64,000 bases of DNA from UBA4781 sp963556045. GTDB taxonomy: Bacteria > Chloroflexota > Anaerolineae > Anaerolineales > Anaerolineaceae. The stretch spans positions 1,178,001 to 1,242,000 of the forward strand of contig CAUVYA020000002.1 of NCBI GenBank assembly GCA_963556045.3, written 5' to 3'. The notes below the pieces were generated by a model that had not been told where the DNA came from, ran no database searches, and saw only the letters and a list, made by a program, of their open reading frames with translations. This document shows, piece by piece, positions 17,082-26,783 of this stretch; within the stretch, counting starts at the first letter, position 1; every line of letters starts with the position of its first letter. A program made the position numbers and the translations under genes.

Positions 17082-20000
17082 ATGAAAAAGGGATCTGTCA
17101 TTACATTCTTTCTACTAACTATCGTCTTATTCACTTTCGTACCAAATACGGCTTATGCACAAACTGAAAGCGGGCAAATTGACTGGAACCTGGTTTCACA
17201 GGTTGGAGGAACCACACAGGCGTTAGCCATGGAAGGTACAAACCTATTCCTTGGTGTAGGGCGACATGTAGAAGCTTTCAATATCAGCAACCCAGAAGAA
17301 ATGACGTTTCTGGGCAGTAGTGAGATATTTTTAGACTCCATTGAGAGTCTGTTCACCAATGATTCGGGGTATTTATTTGCAGCCTGCGGTTCGAACGGAT
17401 TACAGATACTGGATATTTCTAACCCAACCAAACTTGAGCAAACGGGCAGCTATGATACCTTAGGATTCAGCGAAGATGTATATGTAGCAGGAAACTATGC
17501 CATTCTCGCGGATGGTCCCAACGGCGTCCAGATATTTGATATCTCTGATCCACAAGAACCGGAATGGGTGAGTGAGGCATATCCGCTGGCTTACGTATAT
17601 GACGTGGAAGTATCCGGAACAACAGCCTTTGCCGCGGCAGGCGCAAGTGGAATTCTGGTCATAGACCTGAGCGATCCAGAAAACCCTCAGGAAATGAAAT
17701 TGCTGGATATGAGCGGATTTGTGTATGGGCTGGCGATCTCCGAAAATAAGATGTATTCGGCAAACTCATGGGGCGGCGTGGGAATCGTCGATATCAGCGA
17801 CCCGCACGATCCCCAGGTTGTGGATTCCATCGAGACGGATGGCTGGGTCATGTCAGTGAGCCTCCATGAACATGATCTGCTGGTCATGAATGGTGCGAAT
17901 GGCGTACGATTGTATGATATCAGCGGCAATGTCCCGCGCATCAAAGGCGTGTATCGTGAGGTAGGTTTTGTGCTTCAAGGTGTAAGTGGAGGCGAGAAAG
18001 CGTATGTCACTGATAAACAACATGGTTTGATGATCCTGGATTTTTCTTCAGCGGCGAAACCACAATTAACTGCAAAATATATGCCCATCCTCGATGCCAG
18101 GCGGGTAACCATGACCGGCAGTGCGGCTTATGTCGCCGCCGGGCTATCAGGGATGCGGGTGATCGATCTCAGTGATCCGATTCACCCGAATGAGACCTAC
18201 TGGTTCGATACCGAGAATGCCTATGCCAACAAAGTGATCACATCAGGGAACACTGCCTATCTCACCAACCACCTGGATAGCAACTATCCGCTGCGTATCT
18301 TCGATATCAGTGACCCTCTACAGCCGAAAAAGATCAAAGACGCATCTTATGATGTGGAAGAGGTTTTTGGCACCGCTTTTCGTTCGATTGCTATGGTGAA
18401 TGATTTCCTTTATGTTGCTGCAGAATATGCTGACATCGCGATCGATGTGCACGATCCCATGGATCCGATCATCACAAGCGCCCAACCGCACGAAAATACA
18501 AACGTCGCCGCTTTCGGAAACCTGGTCGCGATAGTAAACAGTCGTGATATCGCTATTAGCAGTATTGCTGATCCAGCCACGCTGCAATTAATGACCATGA
18601 TCGAGCGTGACTCAGGCGGTGAAGGGGTTGCATTTCTGGACCAGAACACGCTTGTTGCATCCTATGATGACCGTGTGTGGGTACTTGATGTGAGCGATCC
18701 AGCCTCCCCCACAAAACGTTCAGAAATAGCCATTCCAGGAGGTGCAGCTTCAGAAATATATATAGCAGATCAAACTGCTTATATTGCCTGCCTGGGTAAT
18801 GGAATCCTCATTGTCGATCTTTCCGATCCCGACCAACCACAGGAGATCGGACGGGTTGACACACACTCGATCGCAACCGATGTTTATGTAAAGGATAACC
18901 TGATGCTGGTAGCAGGCAATAACAGCGGTTTATTGATCTTCCAGCGCGGCACCCATGCATCAGCACTCAGGGAATTGTCATCTGCTTCTCTACAAACATC
19001 TTTAACAGGGTTTGAAAAAATATCCTCTGAAACAAGCAGTTCACAGGTGTTTTCTCTCCATACAGCAGACCGACAAAGTACCATTCAAGAAGTCAATCAC
19101 ACCATCCAGGCGGCTGATTCCTGCAATGTTACAACAACCGAAGACAATGGGGTGGGAAGTCTGCGAGAATGTCTTTCCAACATTAATACGGGGTCAATAA
19201 TCACCTTTGATGAGCAGGTATTCCCTACCTCCCAACCAAGCACCATCTTCCTGCAAACACAGCTGCCTGAAGTGAACGTTGATGGGATAACCATTGATGC
19301 GAGCAATGCCGGGGTGATCCTGGATGGAAGTCAGCAGGATTCCGGTATGGGTCTGCAAATATACGGGTCCAATTCCAGGATCATGGGTCTGCAGATCATC
19401 AACTTCACAGATCAGGGTATCAGGCTGGACGGCAATAATAATCAATTCGGCGGCAATCGTTTGAACGGCAGCGCGCCAACCGGTGAGGGGAATCTGGTCA
19501 GCGGGAACTGGAACAATGGAATATACCTTGCTGGGAAAAACCATATTGTCATTGGCAACCTGATTGGAACCGATGCAAGTGGAACAAAATCCTTTGCGAA
19601 CAATGTGGGTCTTTTTGTGAGTGAATTCTGTGAAGATTGCATCATCGGAAGCAGTGTCTCTGGTGAAGGAAATATTATCAGTGGCAATAACTACTCCAAT
19701 ATAACTACCTGGGGAGAGCATGTCATCATCCAGGGGAATATCCTCGGGCTGGATGTCGAGGGTAAAAACGCAGTTAAAACAGATACTGCTTCGAACATCC
19801 TCATCGAAAGCGGCGGGACAAATACCCTTGTAGGGGGCACGGAACCGGGTGAACGAAATATCATCAGTGGCGCGGATATGGGCGTGGGATTCAGCGATTG
19901 GCCCTCCTATCAGAATTCGGTGATCGGCAACTACATCGGTACCGATATCACCGGCACCAAAGCGATCCCCAACCGCAGCGGGGTGGCGATCTTCGTGGTA

Positions 20001-20786
20001 AGCTACAGCCGCATCGGCGGTACGGAAGAGGGAGAAGCCAACCTGATCAGTGGAAATCAAAATGGAATCGGGCTCAACGGGTGGGGAGCTTCTGACAATA
20101 TCATCCTTGGCAATTATCTGGGTTATGATTCCAACGGCAACGCAAACTTGCCCAACGGAACCGGGATCAATATTGATACGGGGCAGAAACACACCATCAT
20201 CGGTGGATATACACCTGCAGAAGGCAACTTCATTAACAGCAACGAATTTGCATTTCGGATCAGCGGGCAAGGCATTTCACAAACTTACATTGCCGGGAAT
20301 ACCATCTTAAACAAGGGTATGAACATTGCGGGAAATTCATCCAATAATTTTATCCAGGGAAATATATTTTCTGACATTGATGCTGATGCAATCCTGATCG
20401 ATCGAGGAACAGGAAATCTTATTCGCGGCAATCACTTCATGATGCGTATGCAGTACGCCATCACTCTAGCTGAAGGAGGAAATCTTGAACTGGCTGCTCC
20501 AGTGATCGACTCTGCCGGCACCTATTCTGCAACAGGCAATGCCTGCCCTAATTGCCATATTGAGATCTACAGTGTGGCAGGCGGCACGGCTTCATTCGTC
20601 GGGAAGACCAGGGCAGATTCCAGCGGGAATTTCCTGTTTGAAAGCTGTGATCCTCTGACAGGAGATGAGATAATCTCCCTTGCCATTGACACAGCTGGAA
20701 ACACCTCTGTATTTTCTGAATCTATCCCGATCACCTCGGGTGATATAAACATACCAGAAAAGTGTGGTGAAAATGCAGGATCATAA
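17082..20786 (+). CDS. Secreted LVIVD-propeller plus parallel beta-helix protein
   Basis: I start at ATG 17082, which has GGGAG six bases upstream and opens a signal peptide ending AYA before QTESG. Residues about 30-640 hold many repeats of the LVIVD type, each with a core like GVQIFDISDPQEPEWV, expected to form a beta-propeller. A short Ser-rich linker leads to CNVTTTEDNGVGSLRECL near residue 680, the CSLREC-like start of a right-handed parallel beta-helix with repeated GNYIGTDITGTKAI and GGTEEGEANLISGN motifs (about 690-1140). A C-terminal beta domain includes CPNCHIEIY. There is no anchor or LPXTG sequence. Such proteins bind or degrade surface polysaccharides; no catalytic residues are obvious. 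Confidence 0.85.
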   Translation: MKKGSVITFFLLTIVLFTFVPNTAYAQTESGQIDWNLVSQVGGTTQALAMEGTNLFLGVGRHVEAFNISNPEEMTFLGSSEIFLDSIESLFTNDSGYLFAACGSNGLQILDISNPTKLEQTGSYDTLGFSEDVYVAGNYAILADGPNGVQIFDISDPQEPEWVSEAYPLAYVYDVEVSGTTAFAAAGASGILVIDLSDPENPQEMKLLDMSGFVYGLAISENKMYSANSWGGVGIVDISDPHDPQVVDSIETDGWVMSVSLHEHDLLVMNGANGVRLYDISGNVPRIKGVYREVGFVLQGVSGGEKAYVTDKQHGLMILDFSSAAKPQLTAKYMPILDARRVTMTGSAAYVAAGLSGMRVIDLSDPIHPNETYWFDTENAYANKVITSGNTAYLTNHLDSNYPLRIFDISDPLQPKKIKDASYDVEEVFGTAFRSIAMVNDFLYVAAEYADIAIDVHDPMDPIITSAQPHENTNVAAFGNLVAIVNSRDIAISSIADPATLQLMTMIERDSGGEGVAFLDQNTLVASYDDRVWVLDVSDPASPTKRSEIAIPGGAASEIYIADQTAYIACLGNGILIVDLSDPDQPQEIGRVDTHSIATDVYVKDNLMLVAGNNSGLLIFQRGTHASALRELSSASLQTSLTGFEKISSETSSSQVFSLHTADRQSTIQEVNHTIQAADSCNVTTTEDNGVGSLRECLSNINTGSIITFDEQVFPTSQPSTIFLQTQLPEVNVDGITIDASNAGVILDGSQQDSGMGLQIYGSNSRIMGLQIINFTDQGIRLDGNNNQFGGNRLNGSAPTGEGNLVSGNWNNGIYLAGKNHIVIGNLIGTDASGTKSFANNVGLFVSEFCEDCIIGSSVSGEGNIISGNNYSNITTWGEHVIIQGNILGLDVEGKNAVKTDTASNILIESGGTNTLVGGTEPGERNIISGADMGVGFSDWPSYQNSVIGNYIGTDITGTKAIPNRSGVAIFVVSYSRIGGTEEGEANLISGNQNGIGLNGWGASDNIILGNYLGYDSNGNANLPNGTGINIDTGQKHTIIGGYTPAEGNFINSNEFAFRISGQGISQTYIAGNTILNKGMNIAGNSSNNFIQGNIFSDIDADAILIDRGTGNLIRGNHFMMRMQYAITLAEGGNLELAAPVIDSAGTYSATGNACPNCHIEIYSVAGGTASFVGKTRADSSGNFLFESCDPLTGDEIISLAIDTAGNTSVFSESIPITSGDINIPEKCGENAGS

Positions 20787-21224
20787 GTCATACTGCTATC
20801 GTTTTATATGATTCAAACGGGAATACGCTCTGATGCAGGGACAATCCACTGCATTATTGTAAGAAAACGGTGAAAATTGCCTGACCTCAATAAAATGGTT
20901 GATCAATAAGCATGATCCATCAGCTATTTTATATTGACCCGATATAAATTTGTTTCGATAACAGGTAGACCTAATAAAACACAGATGCTTGTTTTTTCAG
21001 GTCAGCGGGTAATTCCAATTGTGCCTCACATCGTTTTCACGATCCTTTGATCTTATCAAACACGTGTATCATCATAGTAGAAATACTTGCCTCACAAGTC
21101 AGGTCGCAGCGGGAATTGTTTGATCCTATATAACGCCCAAATTAGCCGCCCGGCAGCAACGAATCCAGAAACTGCAATTAATCGTCACTTTTGTGAAATG
21201 TTGGGAGCTTATCGATAATATCCA
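20787..21224. other. Spacer between the secreted protein and the MATE cluster
   Basis: About 440 bases with no gene. An imperfect hairpin around 20892-20930 (AAAATGGTTGATCA facing a partial complement that ends CAGCTATTTT) could terminate the plus-strand gene, but it is weak. Nothing else is recognised. Confidence 0.4.
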
Positions 21225-21416
21225 TCATAAAAAAGTCAGGATGTAGTTAACAACAAACCCAACCACCGCAGCTATTAAATAATACCTGGCAGTTTTCGGA
21301 TTGTACTTTTGAGTAACGAACCATAAAAGAAATCCTATCAAAGGGATCCAAAAACTGACTGCAATACCTACAACCTGTAACAGTATGGAAAATATCTTGT
21401 TCAAATTCATTTTCAT
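21225..21416 (-). CDS. Small two-helix membrane protein
   Basis: The start is placed at ATG 21416 because CAGGA precedes it by seven bases; the frame is open further up but overlaps the MATE gene. The 63-residue protein begins MKMNLNKIFSILLQVVG and has two hydrophobic segments (about residues 10-32 and 42-62) separated by TQKYNPKTARYY. It resembles small Pmp3/DUF-type membrane proteins in shape but I cannot name it. It is the last gene of the minus-strand cluster. Confidence 0.55.
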   Translation of the reverse strand: MKMNLNKIFSILLQVVGIAVSFWIPLIGFLLWFVTQKYNPKTARYYLIAAVVGFVVNYILTFL

Positions 21417-21433
21417 TTTATATTCCTGGTGAG

Positions 21434-22822
21434 TTAATATACAAGCCCTACCGCCCAATCCTTTTTCTTTAATCTGAATACACCCCAAAGTGCTTTTATC
21501 AAATAATCACCTCTAATGACGATATAAATTAAAAACGGCGGCAAGTGCAAAACGAAGGCTGCTATATACCCCAGCGGTAATCCAAAGCAGAAACAGGAAA
21601 GCAGATCCATGATCATCAAATCCTTTGTCTTTCCACCCGCTTTTATGACTCCTTTTGTGGTCACCATCTGAATGACCATCATGAATACAACCAGTGCAGC
21701 TGACTTTATCATGCTTTGAGCCATATTTATGGCTTCACCAGAAATATTATAGAATTGCAGGAGAAATGGTCCGACTAGCAAAACGATTATTGCAGCCAGA
21801 ATTCCGTAAAAAACACTGAGTTTAAAGAACCGCTCTCCATCTTTCTGTACTTTTTCCATGTTCCCGGTTCCAATGTCATTGCCGATCATGATGCTGGCAG
21901 ACGTTTCAAATCCCATCGCTGCCAACGCCGCTATCTGCCAGATCACATGCACAATGCTGTTTGCAGTAATATAACTGCTGCTGATCCTACCCGTTATCAT
22001 CGTCTGGAATGTGCTGTTCAGCATCATTAAGGTATCACCAACCAGAACCGGTATTCCGCACTTGATAAAAGTGGACATCAGTTTCCGGTCAGGTAGTTTC
22101 ACTACATCTTTGATCCGGTAGTGCAGTCTCTTATCAACAATAAATGTGTACATAACAGCAATAAGGAGACCGATAAACCTTGCCAAAACCGTTGCGATGG
22201 CAGCCCCTTCAATGCCAAGTTCGGGAGCGCCTAAATGCCCAAATATCAACACATAATTAAGAAACGCATTAATAACGCTGGATGCACATTCGACATAAAA
22301 CCCAAGGCGTACACATTGAACTGTTCTCAGGATCATAGTTAAAGCAGTACTGACGGCAAACATCAGATATGAATAGGAAATGATCCGCAAATACGAACTG
22401 GCTGGTTCAAGAATGCTTTGCTGATTGGAGTATATTCTAATGATCTCTTCGGCAAAAAACTGGGTAAGGGCAAAAAACAAGAAAGAATTCAAGATACTCA
22501 ACATTAATGAAATGGACATCATTCTTTTGATGATATCTTCATCACCTTTTCCATAAGCCTGTGCGGAAATGATCACGGCTCCCCCAATAATTCCTGATGT
22601 CACACACATATACAGCATAAAAAATTGGTTCGCAATAGAACACGCCGAAACACTGATGTCTCCCATCGAGCCCACCATGATATTGTCAAGAAGATTGACA
22701 AATACACTGACCACCCGCTGCAGAATGATCGGCGTTGCGAGAGCGATCGCTTTTTTCGCAAAATCCTGTGTTTCTCTATCGACGCTAAAGGCGGAAATCA
22801 ACTTTTTAGATGATTTCGCCAT
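21434..22822 (-). CDS. MATE-family efflux transporter
   Basis: The product is a MATE exporter of about twelve helices, with the typical ALATPIILQRVVSVFVNLLD opening and an internal repeat of the same fold after residue 240. MATE pumps use a sodium or proton gradient to expel drugs and organic compounds. I choose ATG 22822; a TTG nine bases upstream is an alternative. The start overlaps the end of the 6-phospho-beta-glucosidase gene, so the two are coupled. This suggests export of something released by that hydrolase, perhaps the aglycone. Confidence 0.88.
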   Translation of the reverse strand: MAKSSKKLISAFSVDRETQDFAKKAIALATPIILQRVVSVFVNLLDNIMVGSMGDISVSACSIANQFFMLYMCVTSGIIGGAVIISAQAYGKGDEDIIKRMMSISLMLSILNSFLFFALTQFFAEEIIRIYSNQQSILEPASSYLRIISYSYLMFAVSTALTMILRTVQCVRLGFYVECASSVINAFLNYVLIFGHLGAPELGIEGAAIATVLARFIGLLIAVMYTFIVDKRLHYRIKDVVKLPDRKLMSTFIKCGIPVLVGDTLMMLNSTFQTMITGRISSSYITANSIVHVIWQIAALAAMGFETSASIMIGNDIGTGNMEKVQKDGERFFKLSVFYGILAAIIVLLVGPFLLQFYNISGEAINMAQSMIKSAALVVFMMVIQMVTTKGVIKAGGKTKDLMIMDLLSCFCFGLPLGYIAAFVLHLPPFLIYIVIRGDYLIKALWGVFRLKKKDWAVGLVY

Positions 22823-24212
22823 TTGATTCAATAACCTTTTTATACCAGTCGAATGACTTTTTCTTCATTCTTTTGAGGGTTCCATTTCCTTCGGAATCTC
22901 TGTCAACATAAATAAATCCATAGCGCTTTTTCATTTCTCCGGTTCCCATCGATATGAGATCAATACAACCCCAGGGAGTGTAGCCGATCAGGTCTACACC
23001 GTCTTCTTCAACGGCTTTTGTGAATTCAACTATATGTCTTCTCAAATAGTCAATGCGATAATCATCATTGATACTTCCATCTTCTTTTACCTCATCAATC
23101 GCGCCCAATCCATTTTCTACAAGAAACAAAGGCTTCTGGTATCTGTCATATAACTGATTCAGCGCAACCCGCAATCCGATAGGATCAATTGGCCATCCCC
23201 AATCACTCTGTGGAAGATAAGGATTTGTAACTGAGTTGAACATATTGCCCGCGGCATTCTGTTTATCGGGATCGGTAGAAGCAAGATGACTGTCATAATA
23301 GCTCAACCCGATATAATCAACCGTTCCTTCCTGGAGGAAATTCTTATCTTCTTCTGTAATATCGAGCTTGATATTGTTTTTTTCCAAATATTTATATGCT
23401 TTGCTGGAGTAGTAACCCCTCACCTGTACATCAGAGAAGTAGTAATGTACATCACGCATCTCCATTAACTCGATCTGGTCTTCGGGTTTGCAGGTCTCGG
23501 CATATAACGTGGGGTATAGCATCATCATGCCGATCTTAAAATCTGGGCAAATATCATGCCCAAGTTTTACTGCTTTCGCGCTAGCAACAAATTGATAATG
23601 AGCTGCCTGATAACAGATCTGTTTTTTATTATCTCCCTCATTGATACGGATTCCTGCTGACGCTTGAGGAAAGGATGCAATGGAATTTATCTCGTTGAAG
23701 GTCATCCAGTATTTAACTTTGTCCTTGTATCTGCTGAATATCGTTTCACTATATTTAACAAAGAAATCTATAACTTTGCGGTTTGACCAGGAGCCATATT
23801 TTTTCACGAGATTATAGGGGGTTTCGTAATGTGAAATGGTCACCACCGGCTCGATGTTGTATTTATGCAATTCATCAAAAACTCTGTCATAAAATTCCAA
23901 TCCCGCCTCATTGGGAAATTCATCGTCACCATTTGGAAAAATCCGAGTCCAGGCAATGCTGGTGCGGAAACATTTAAATCCCATTTCCGCAAAAAGAGCA
24001 ATATCCTCTTTATAGCGATGGTAAAAATCTATCCCATCATGATTGGGATAATATTTCCCCTCAATAATTCCGTCAGTATATTCCCTTTTTTTATTGAGAG
24101 CACCTGCCGTCATACAATCAACTGTACTTATCCCTTTTCCATCAACATTCCAGGCGCCTTCACACTGGTTGGCAGCAACCGCACCACCCCATAAAAAGTT
24201 CTCTGGCAGCAT
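22806..24212 (-). CDS. GH1 6-phospho-beta-glucosidase
   Basis: The 468-residue protein is a glycoside hydrolase family 1 enzyme. The acid/base Glu is in YWMTFNEINS (about residue 175) and the nucleophile Glu in FLVENGLG (about residue 370). The segment GEMKKRYGFIYVD near the C-terminus matches the Ser/Lys/Tyr phosphate-binding loop of 6-phospho-beta-glucosidases. It therefore most likely cuts phosphorylated beta-glucosides delivered by the neighbouring lactose/cellobiose-type PTS into glucose-6-phosphate and an aglycone or glucose. AGGAG precedes the start. A 309-base gap upstream with an inverted repeat suggests its own promoter. Confidence 0.88.
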   Translation of the reverse strand: MLPENFLWGGAVAANQCEGAWNVDGKGISTVDCMTAGALNKKREYTDGIIEGKYYPNHDGIDFYHRYKEDIALFAEMGFKCFRTSIAWTRIFPNGDDEFPNEAGLEFYDRVFDELHKYNIEPVVTISHYETPYNLVKKYGSWSNRKVIDFFVKYSETIFSRYKDKVKYWMTFNEINSIASFPQASAGIRINEGDNKKQICYQAAHYQFVASAKAVKLGHDICPDFKIGMMMLYPTLYAETCKPEDQIELMEMRDVHYYFSDVQVRGYYSSKAYKYLEKNNIKLDITEEDKNFLQEGTVDYIGLSYYDSHLASTDPDKQNAAGNMFNSVTNPYLPQSDWGWPIDPIGLRVALNQLYDRYQKPLFLVENGLGAIDEVKEDGSINDDYRIDYLRRHIVEFTKAVEEDGVDLIGYTPWGCIDLISMGTGEMKKRYGFIYVDRDSEGNGTLKRMKKKSFDWYKKVIESNGEII

Positions 24213-24521
24213 AATTTTTTCTCCTTTATCCTTCTATTTCTTGATCTTCGAAATTTTGAATAGTATTGCGTACGTGCATTTCTTCAATCAGAATCGGCAA
24301 GGGCACAACTTATTTTTTGATCCTGTTCACTAATCAAGCGCCAGCCATATTTCCAAATATTCCGGCAAAGATCTGGAACATTTGGAAAACATCGAAAGAT
24401 AGCAGCAAACTCACATTTGGTTATTCCACAAACAGGATTGTTGCAGCCTGCAATCAGCAAGCCGCAGCAAAATCCCGCAATAGCAGCAAGCAGTGAAAAG
24501 AATCAACGCTTTCGTTCATTT
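24213..24521. other. Spacer upstream of the GH1 gene
   Basis: About 310 bases between two minus-strand genes, with no reading frame of interest. It holds the 14-bp inverted repeat listed separately and presumably the promoter of the GH1-MATE pair. Confidence 0.5.
24350..24388. promoter_or_regulatory. 14-bp near-perfect inverted repeat
   Basis: TTTCCAAATATTCC (24350-24363) faces GGAACATTTGGAAA (24375-24388), with 13 of 14 pairs matching and an 11-base spacer. No T-run follows on the minus strand. An operator for the GH1-MATE promoter is the most likely reading; a transcript hairpin at the end of the ene-reductase gene is the alternative. Confidence 0.5.
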
Positions 24522-26444
24522 CTAAAGATTTGCTGCTATAAAGTAGGCGTCATTGGTTGCTTCAAGAACCTGTGCTGCGCGATTACAATCACCAATAACA
24601 GACGTCTCGGGAGTGATCCCATAAAATAAAAAAACAACATCTTTATTCGGTTTCATCCCCACTGCGAGAAGGATATGTTTCGCATTGATGAACTTTTCTC
24701 TCCCATCTTTATCAATAACAACGACGCCATCTTTTTTTATTTTCCTTACGGTGGTCTCCAGCTCAGCAGTGAAGTTCACACAATCTTTCAGTGTGTTGTA
24801 CAGTCCATGTCTGTATAACCAGTTACTCCTCTCGGCTAATGCGCTGTTCTGTTCAATAACCGTAACCCGGTTGGATCTATTTGCCAATTCAAGCCCCAAT
24901 TCACAGCCAATCGCACCGCCACCGATAATTACAACATCGCCATTAATTTCATCCAGTTTGGGGTAGACATTTGCCGCTTGTTCTGCAAACTCGACACCCG
25001 CAATCTGGGGCGTAATGAATTCTGCTCCAACCGCAACGATCACAGCATCTGGATGCAATGACTTGACATACTCGTTGGTAGCAGGGGTGTTCATCCTCAC
25101 ATCCACATTGGATATTGTCATACAATGTATGAGGTATTCTCGGTATCTCTTCAGATCCTGCTTGTAATCGCCATATTCTGCGTACTTCAGATTCCCACCA
25201 AGATCCTGCGATTTTTCAACGAGGATTACATGGTGTCCACGCTCAGAAGCCGTAACAGCAGCCTTCATGCCGGCAGGTCCACCCCCAATGACAACAACTC
25301 GTTTGGGTGAATTGGTCTTCACCAGTTCAAGGGGTACTCTGTTTTCTCTTCTGAATCGAGGATTGACCGAACATTGAACATTAGCATGCGTTGTTGCGAT
25401 ATGATAACAGTTGAGGCACCTCAAACAGGGGACAATATCCTCATCTCTGCCCTCTTGAGCTTTCTTGGGCCAGAAAGGATCAGCCACGAGCTGTCTTCCC
25501 ATCATTACTGCGTCAATTTTTCCGGCTGCGATGGCATCATTGCATTCTTGCGGATCAGAAGCCCCTCCAACTAAACAAACAAGAACATCACATTCTTTCT
25601 TTACTCTTTCGCAGAATTCAAGGTTATACATTCTGGGTAAAAATATTGTCGAATGTGTGTAGGTATTGGCAACATATTTATCGATCGTTCCCCCGTAACA
25701 ATCCATTCCGGCGGAAATATTGATGATATCAACATACTGCTCGACCGATTTGATAAAATACAGCATATCATCTTCGGTGTATGTTTCCGGCACTTTCAAT
25801 TCGCGGCTTATTCTGACAAGCAATGGGAAATCAGGACCCACAGCCCGTCTGACTGCTTGTAATGCTTCTCGCGGAAATCTCGTTCTGTTTTCAAGGGAAC
25901 CACCGTATTCATCCGGTCTTTGATTCCATACTGGAGATATAAAAACAGAGCAAAGGCTGTCGTGTCCGAAATGGAGCATCGCCATATCAAATCCAAAATC
26001 TCTGGCAGCACAAGCATCGTGACAAAGCTTATCGATCTTTTCCTGCATGTCAGCTTGCGTCATGGCTTTCATGGGTGCGCCCGTAAAATGGATGCCATCA
26101 GAAGGTCCCGGATAGCTCCCATCCTCACCTGGAACACCATGGAAACCTATTTCGATCTGAGCCAATCCCCCCGCCTGACGCAGTACGCTTATCACTTCTC
26201 TGGTTACATCCCTGGCATACTTGTCGAAAGCTTTTTTCTCATGAGCAATTGCGGCAATGCTTGAATCCCCAACGGTAATTACAGCAGCCCCACCGATTGA
26301 CTTATCAAATAAACTCAAGCCCCCATAATTGGTCGTGGAAACCAGAGTCGCTTTAGGCACTCCCATCGGTGCGGCGATGATACGATTTTTCAAAATCGTA
26401 TCATGTATTTTCAATGGTGAAAACAAACTTTCATACTTAAGCAT
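24522..26444 (-). CDS. FadH/OYE-type flavin and Fe-S oxidoreductase, paralogue A
   Basis: The 640-residue protein has the three-part plan of 2,4-dienoyl-CoA reductase and bile-acid/flavonoid ene-reductases. An FMN-binding TIM barrel (1-330) is followed by a 4Fe-4S site CLRCLNCY plus a cysteine eleven residues on (about 338-356), then an FAD domain (GGGPAGMKAA near 388) and an NAD(P)H motif (GGGAIGCELG near 505). The barrel motif after beta 4 is MLHFGHDSLCSVFISP, unlike the HFAHGWL of the other three copies. The Tyr that donates a proton in E. coli FadH is replaced by Ser. It probably reduces an activated C=C bond, but the substrate is unknown. Confidence 0.85.
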   Translation of the reverse strand: MLKYESLFSPLKIHDTILKNRIIAAPMGVPKATLVSTTNYGGLSLFDKSIGGAAVITVGDSSIAAIAHEKKAFDKYARDVTREVISVLRQAGGLAQIEIGFHGVPGEDGSYPGPSDGIHFTGAPMKAMTQADMQEKIDKLCHDACAARDFGFDMAMLHFGHDSLCSVFISPVWNQRPDEYGGSLENRTRFPREALQAVRRAVGPDFPLLVRISRELKVPETYTEDDMLYFIKSVEQYVDIINISAGMDCYGGTIDKYVANTYTHSTIFLPRMYNLEFCERVKKECDVLVCLVGGASDPQECNDAIAAGKIDAVMMGRQLVADPFWPKKAQEGRDEDIVPCLRCLNCYHIATTHANVQCSVNPRFRRENRVPLELVKTNSPKRVVVIGGGPAGMKAAVTASERGHHVILVEKSQDLGGNLKYAEYGDYKQDLKRYREYLIHCMTISNVDVRMNTPATNEYVKSLHPDAVIVAVGAEFITPQIAGVEFAEQAANVYPKLDEINGDVVIIGGGAIGCELGLELANRSNRVTVIEQNSALAERSNWLYRHGLYNTLKDCVNFTAELETTVRKIKKDGVVVIDKDGREKFINAKHILLAVGMKPNKDVVFLFYGITPETSVIGDCNRAAQVLEATNDAYFIAANL

Positions 26445-26481
26445 TTAAACCCTCTTTTATTTCTGATGAGATTGAAGAAAC

Positions 26482-26697
26482 TCAGACAACTTCTACATAG
26501 ATTTTCAGAATGGCATGATTTTCTTTGAAATATTTTTTAACCGCCGATTTAGCCAATTCTTCGTCATCGGTATCAACAGAAAAAAGCGCCTGAATGCCCT
26601 CTACCGAGCCTTCCTGCTTGAAATGGATTCCCTGGAGCTCAATTCCATCCAGTTCACTGGCAAGGACAGAAATTTTTGCGGACGATATTCTAATCAT
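26482..26697 (-). CDS. Unknown 71-aa protein between two ene-reductases
   Basis: I do not recognise this small acidic/mixed protein. It has no membrane segment or metal-binding cysteine. The C-terminal half (DTDDEELAKSAVKKYFKENH then AILKIYVEVV) looks like a helix followed by a beta strand, perhaps a small alpha/beta fold. GGAGG lies twelve bases upstream. It lies 37 bases upstream of paralogue A, after a hairpin that follows paralogue B, and may be an accessory subunit. Confidence 0.55.
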   Translation of the reverse strand: MIRISSAKISVLASELDGIELQGIHFKQEGSVEGIQALFSVDTDDEELAKSAVKKYFKENHAILKIYVEVV

Positions 26698-26731
26698 GAT
26701 ATGTGTTAACCTCCATTAGGTTGTTTAACAG

Positions 26732-26766
26732 AGCATCATGATCCATAAATACTTTGCCATGATGCT
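26732..26766. promoter_or_regulatory. 9-bp hairpin between paralogue B and the 71-aa gene
   Basis: AGCATCATG (26732-26740) and CATGATGCT (26758-26766) form a perfect stem with a 17-base loop. It lies just after the stop codon of paralogue B on the minus strand. There is no T-run in that direction, so partial processing or attenuation is more likely than full termination. Confidence 0.5.
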
Positions 26767-26783
26767 TTTGTCTTTATAAACTT

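Noticed and set aside
19194..20270. A 358-codon open frame on the minus strand
   Set aside because: It is the antisense of the beta-helix repeats; the repeat periodicity keeps the opposite frame open. The plus-strand product has clear domains and a signal peptide.
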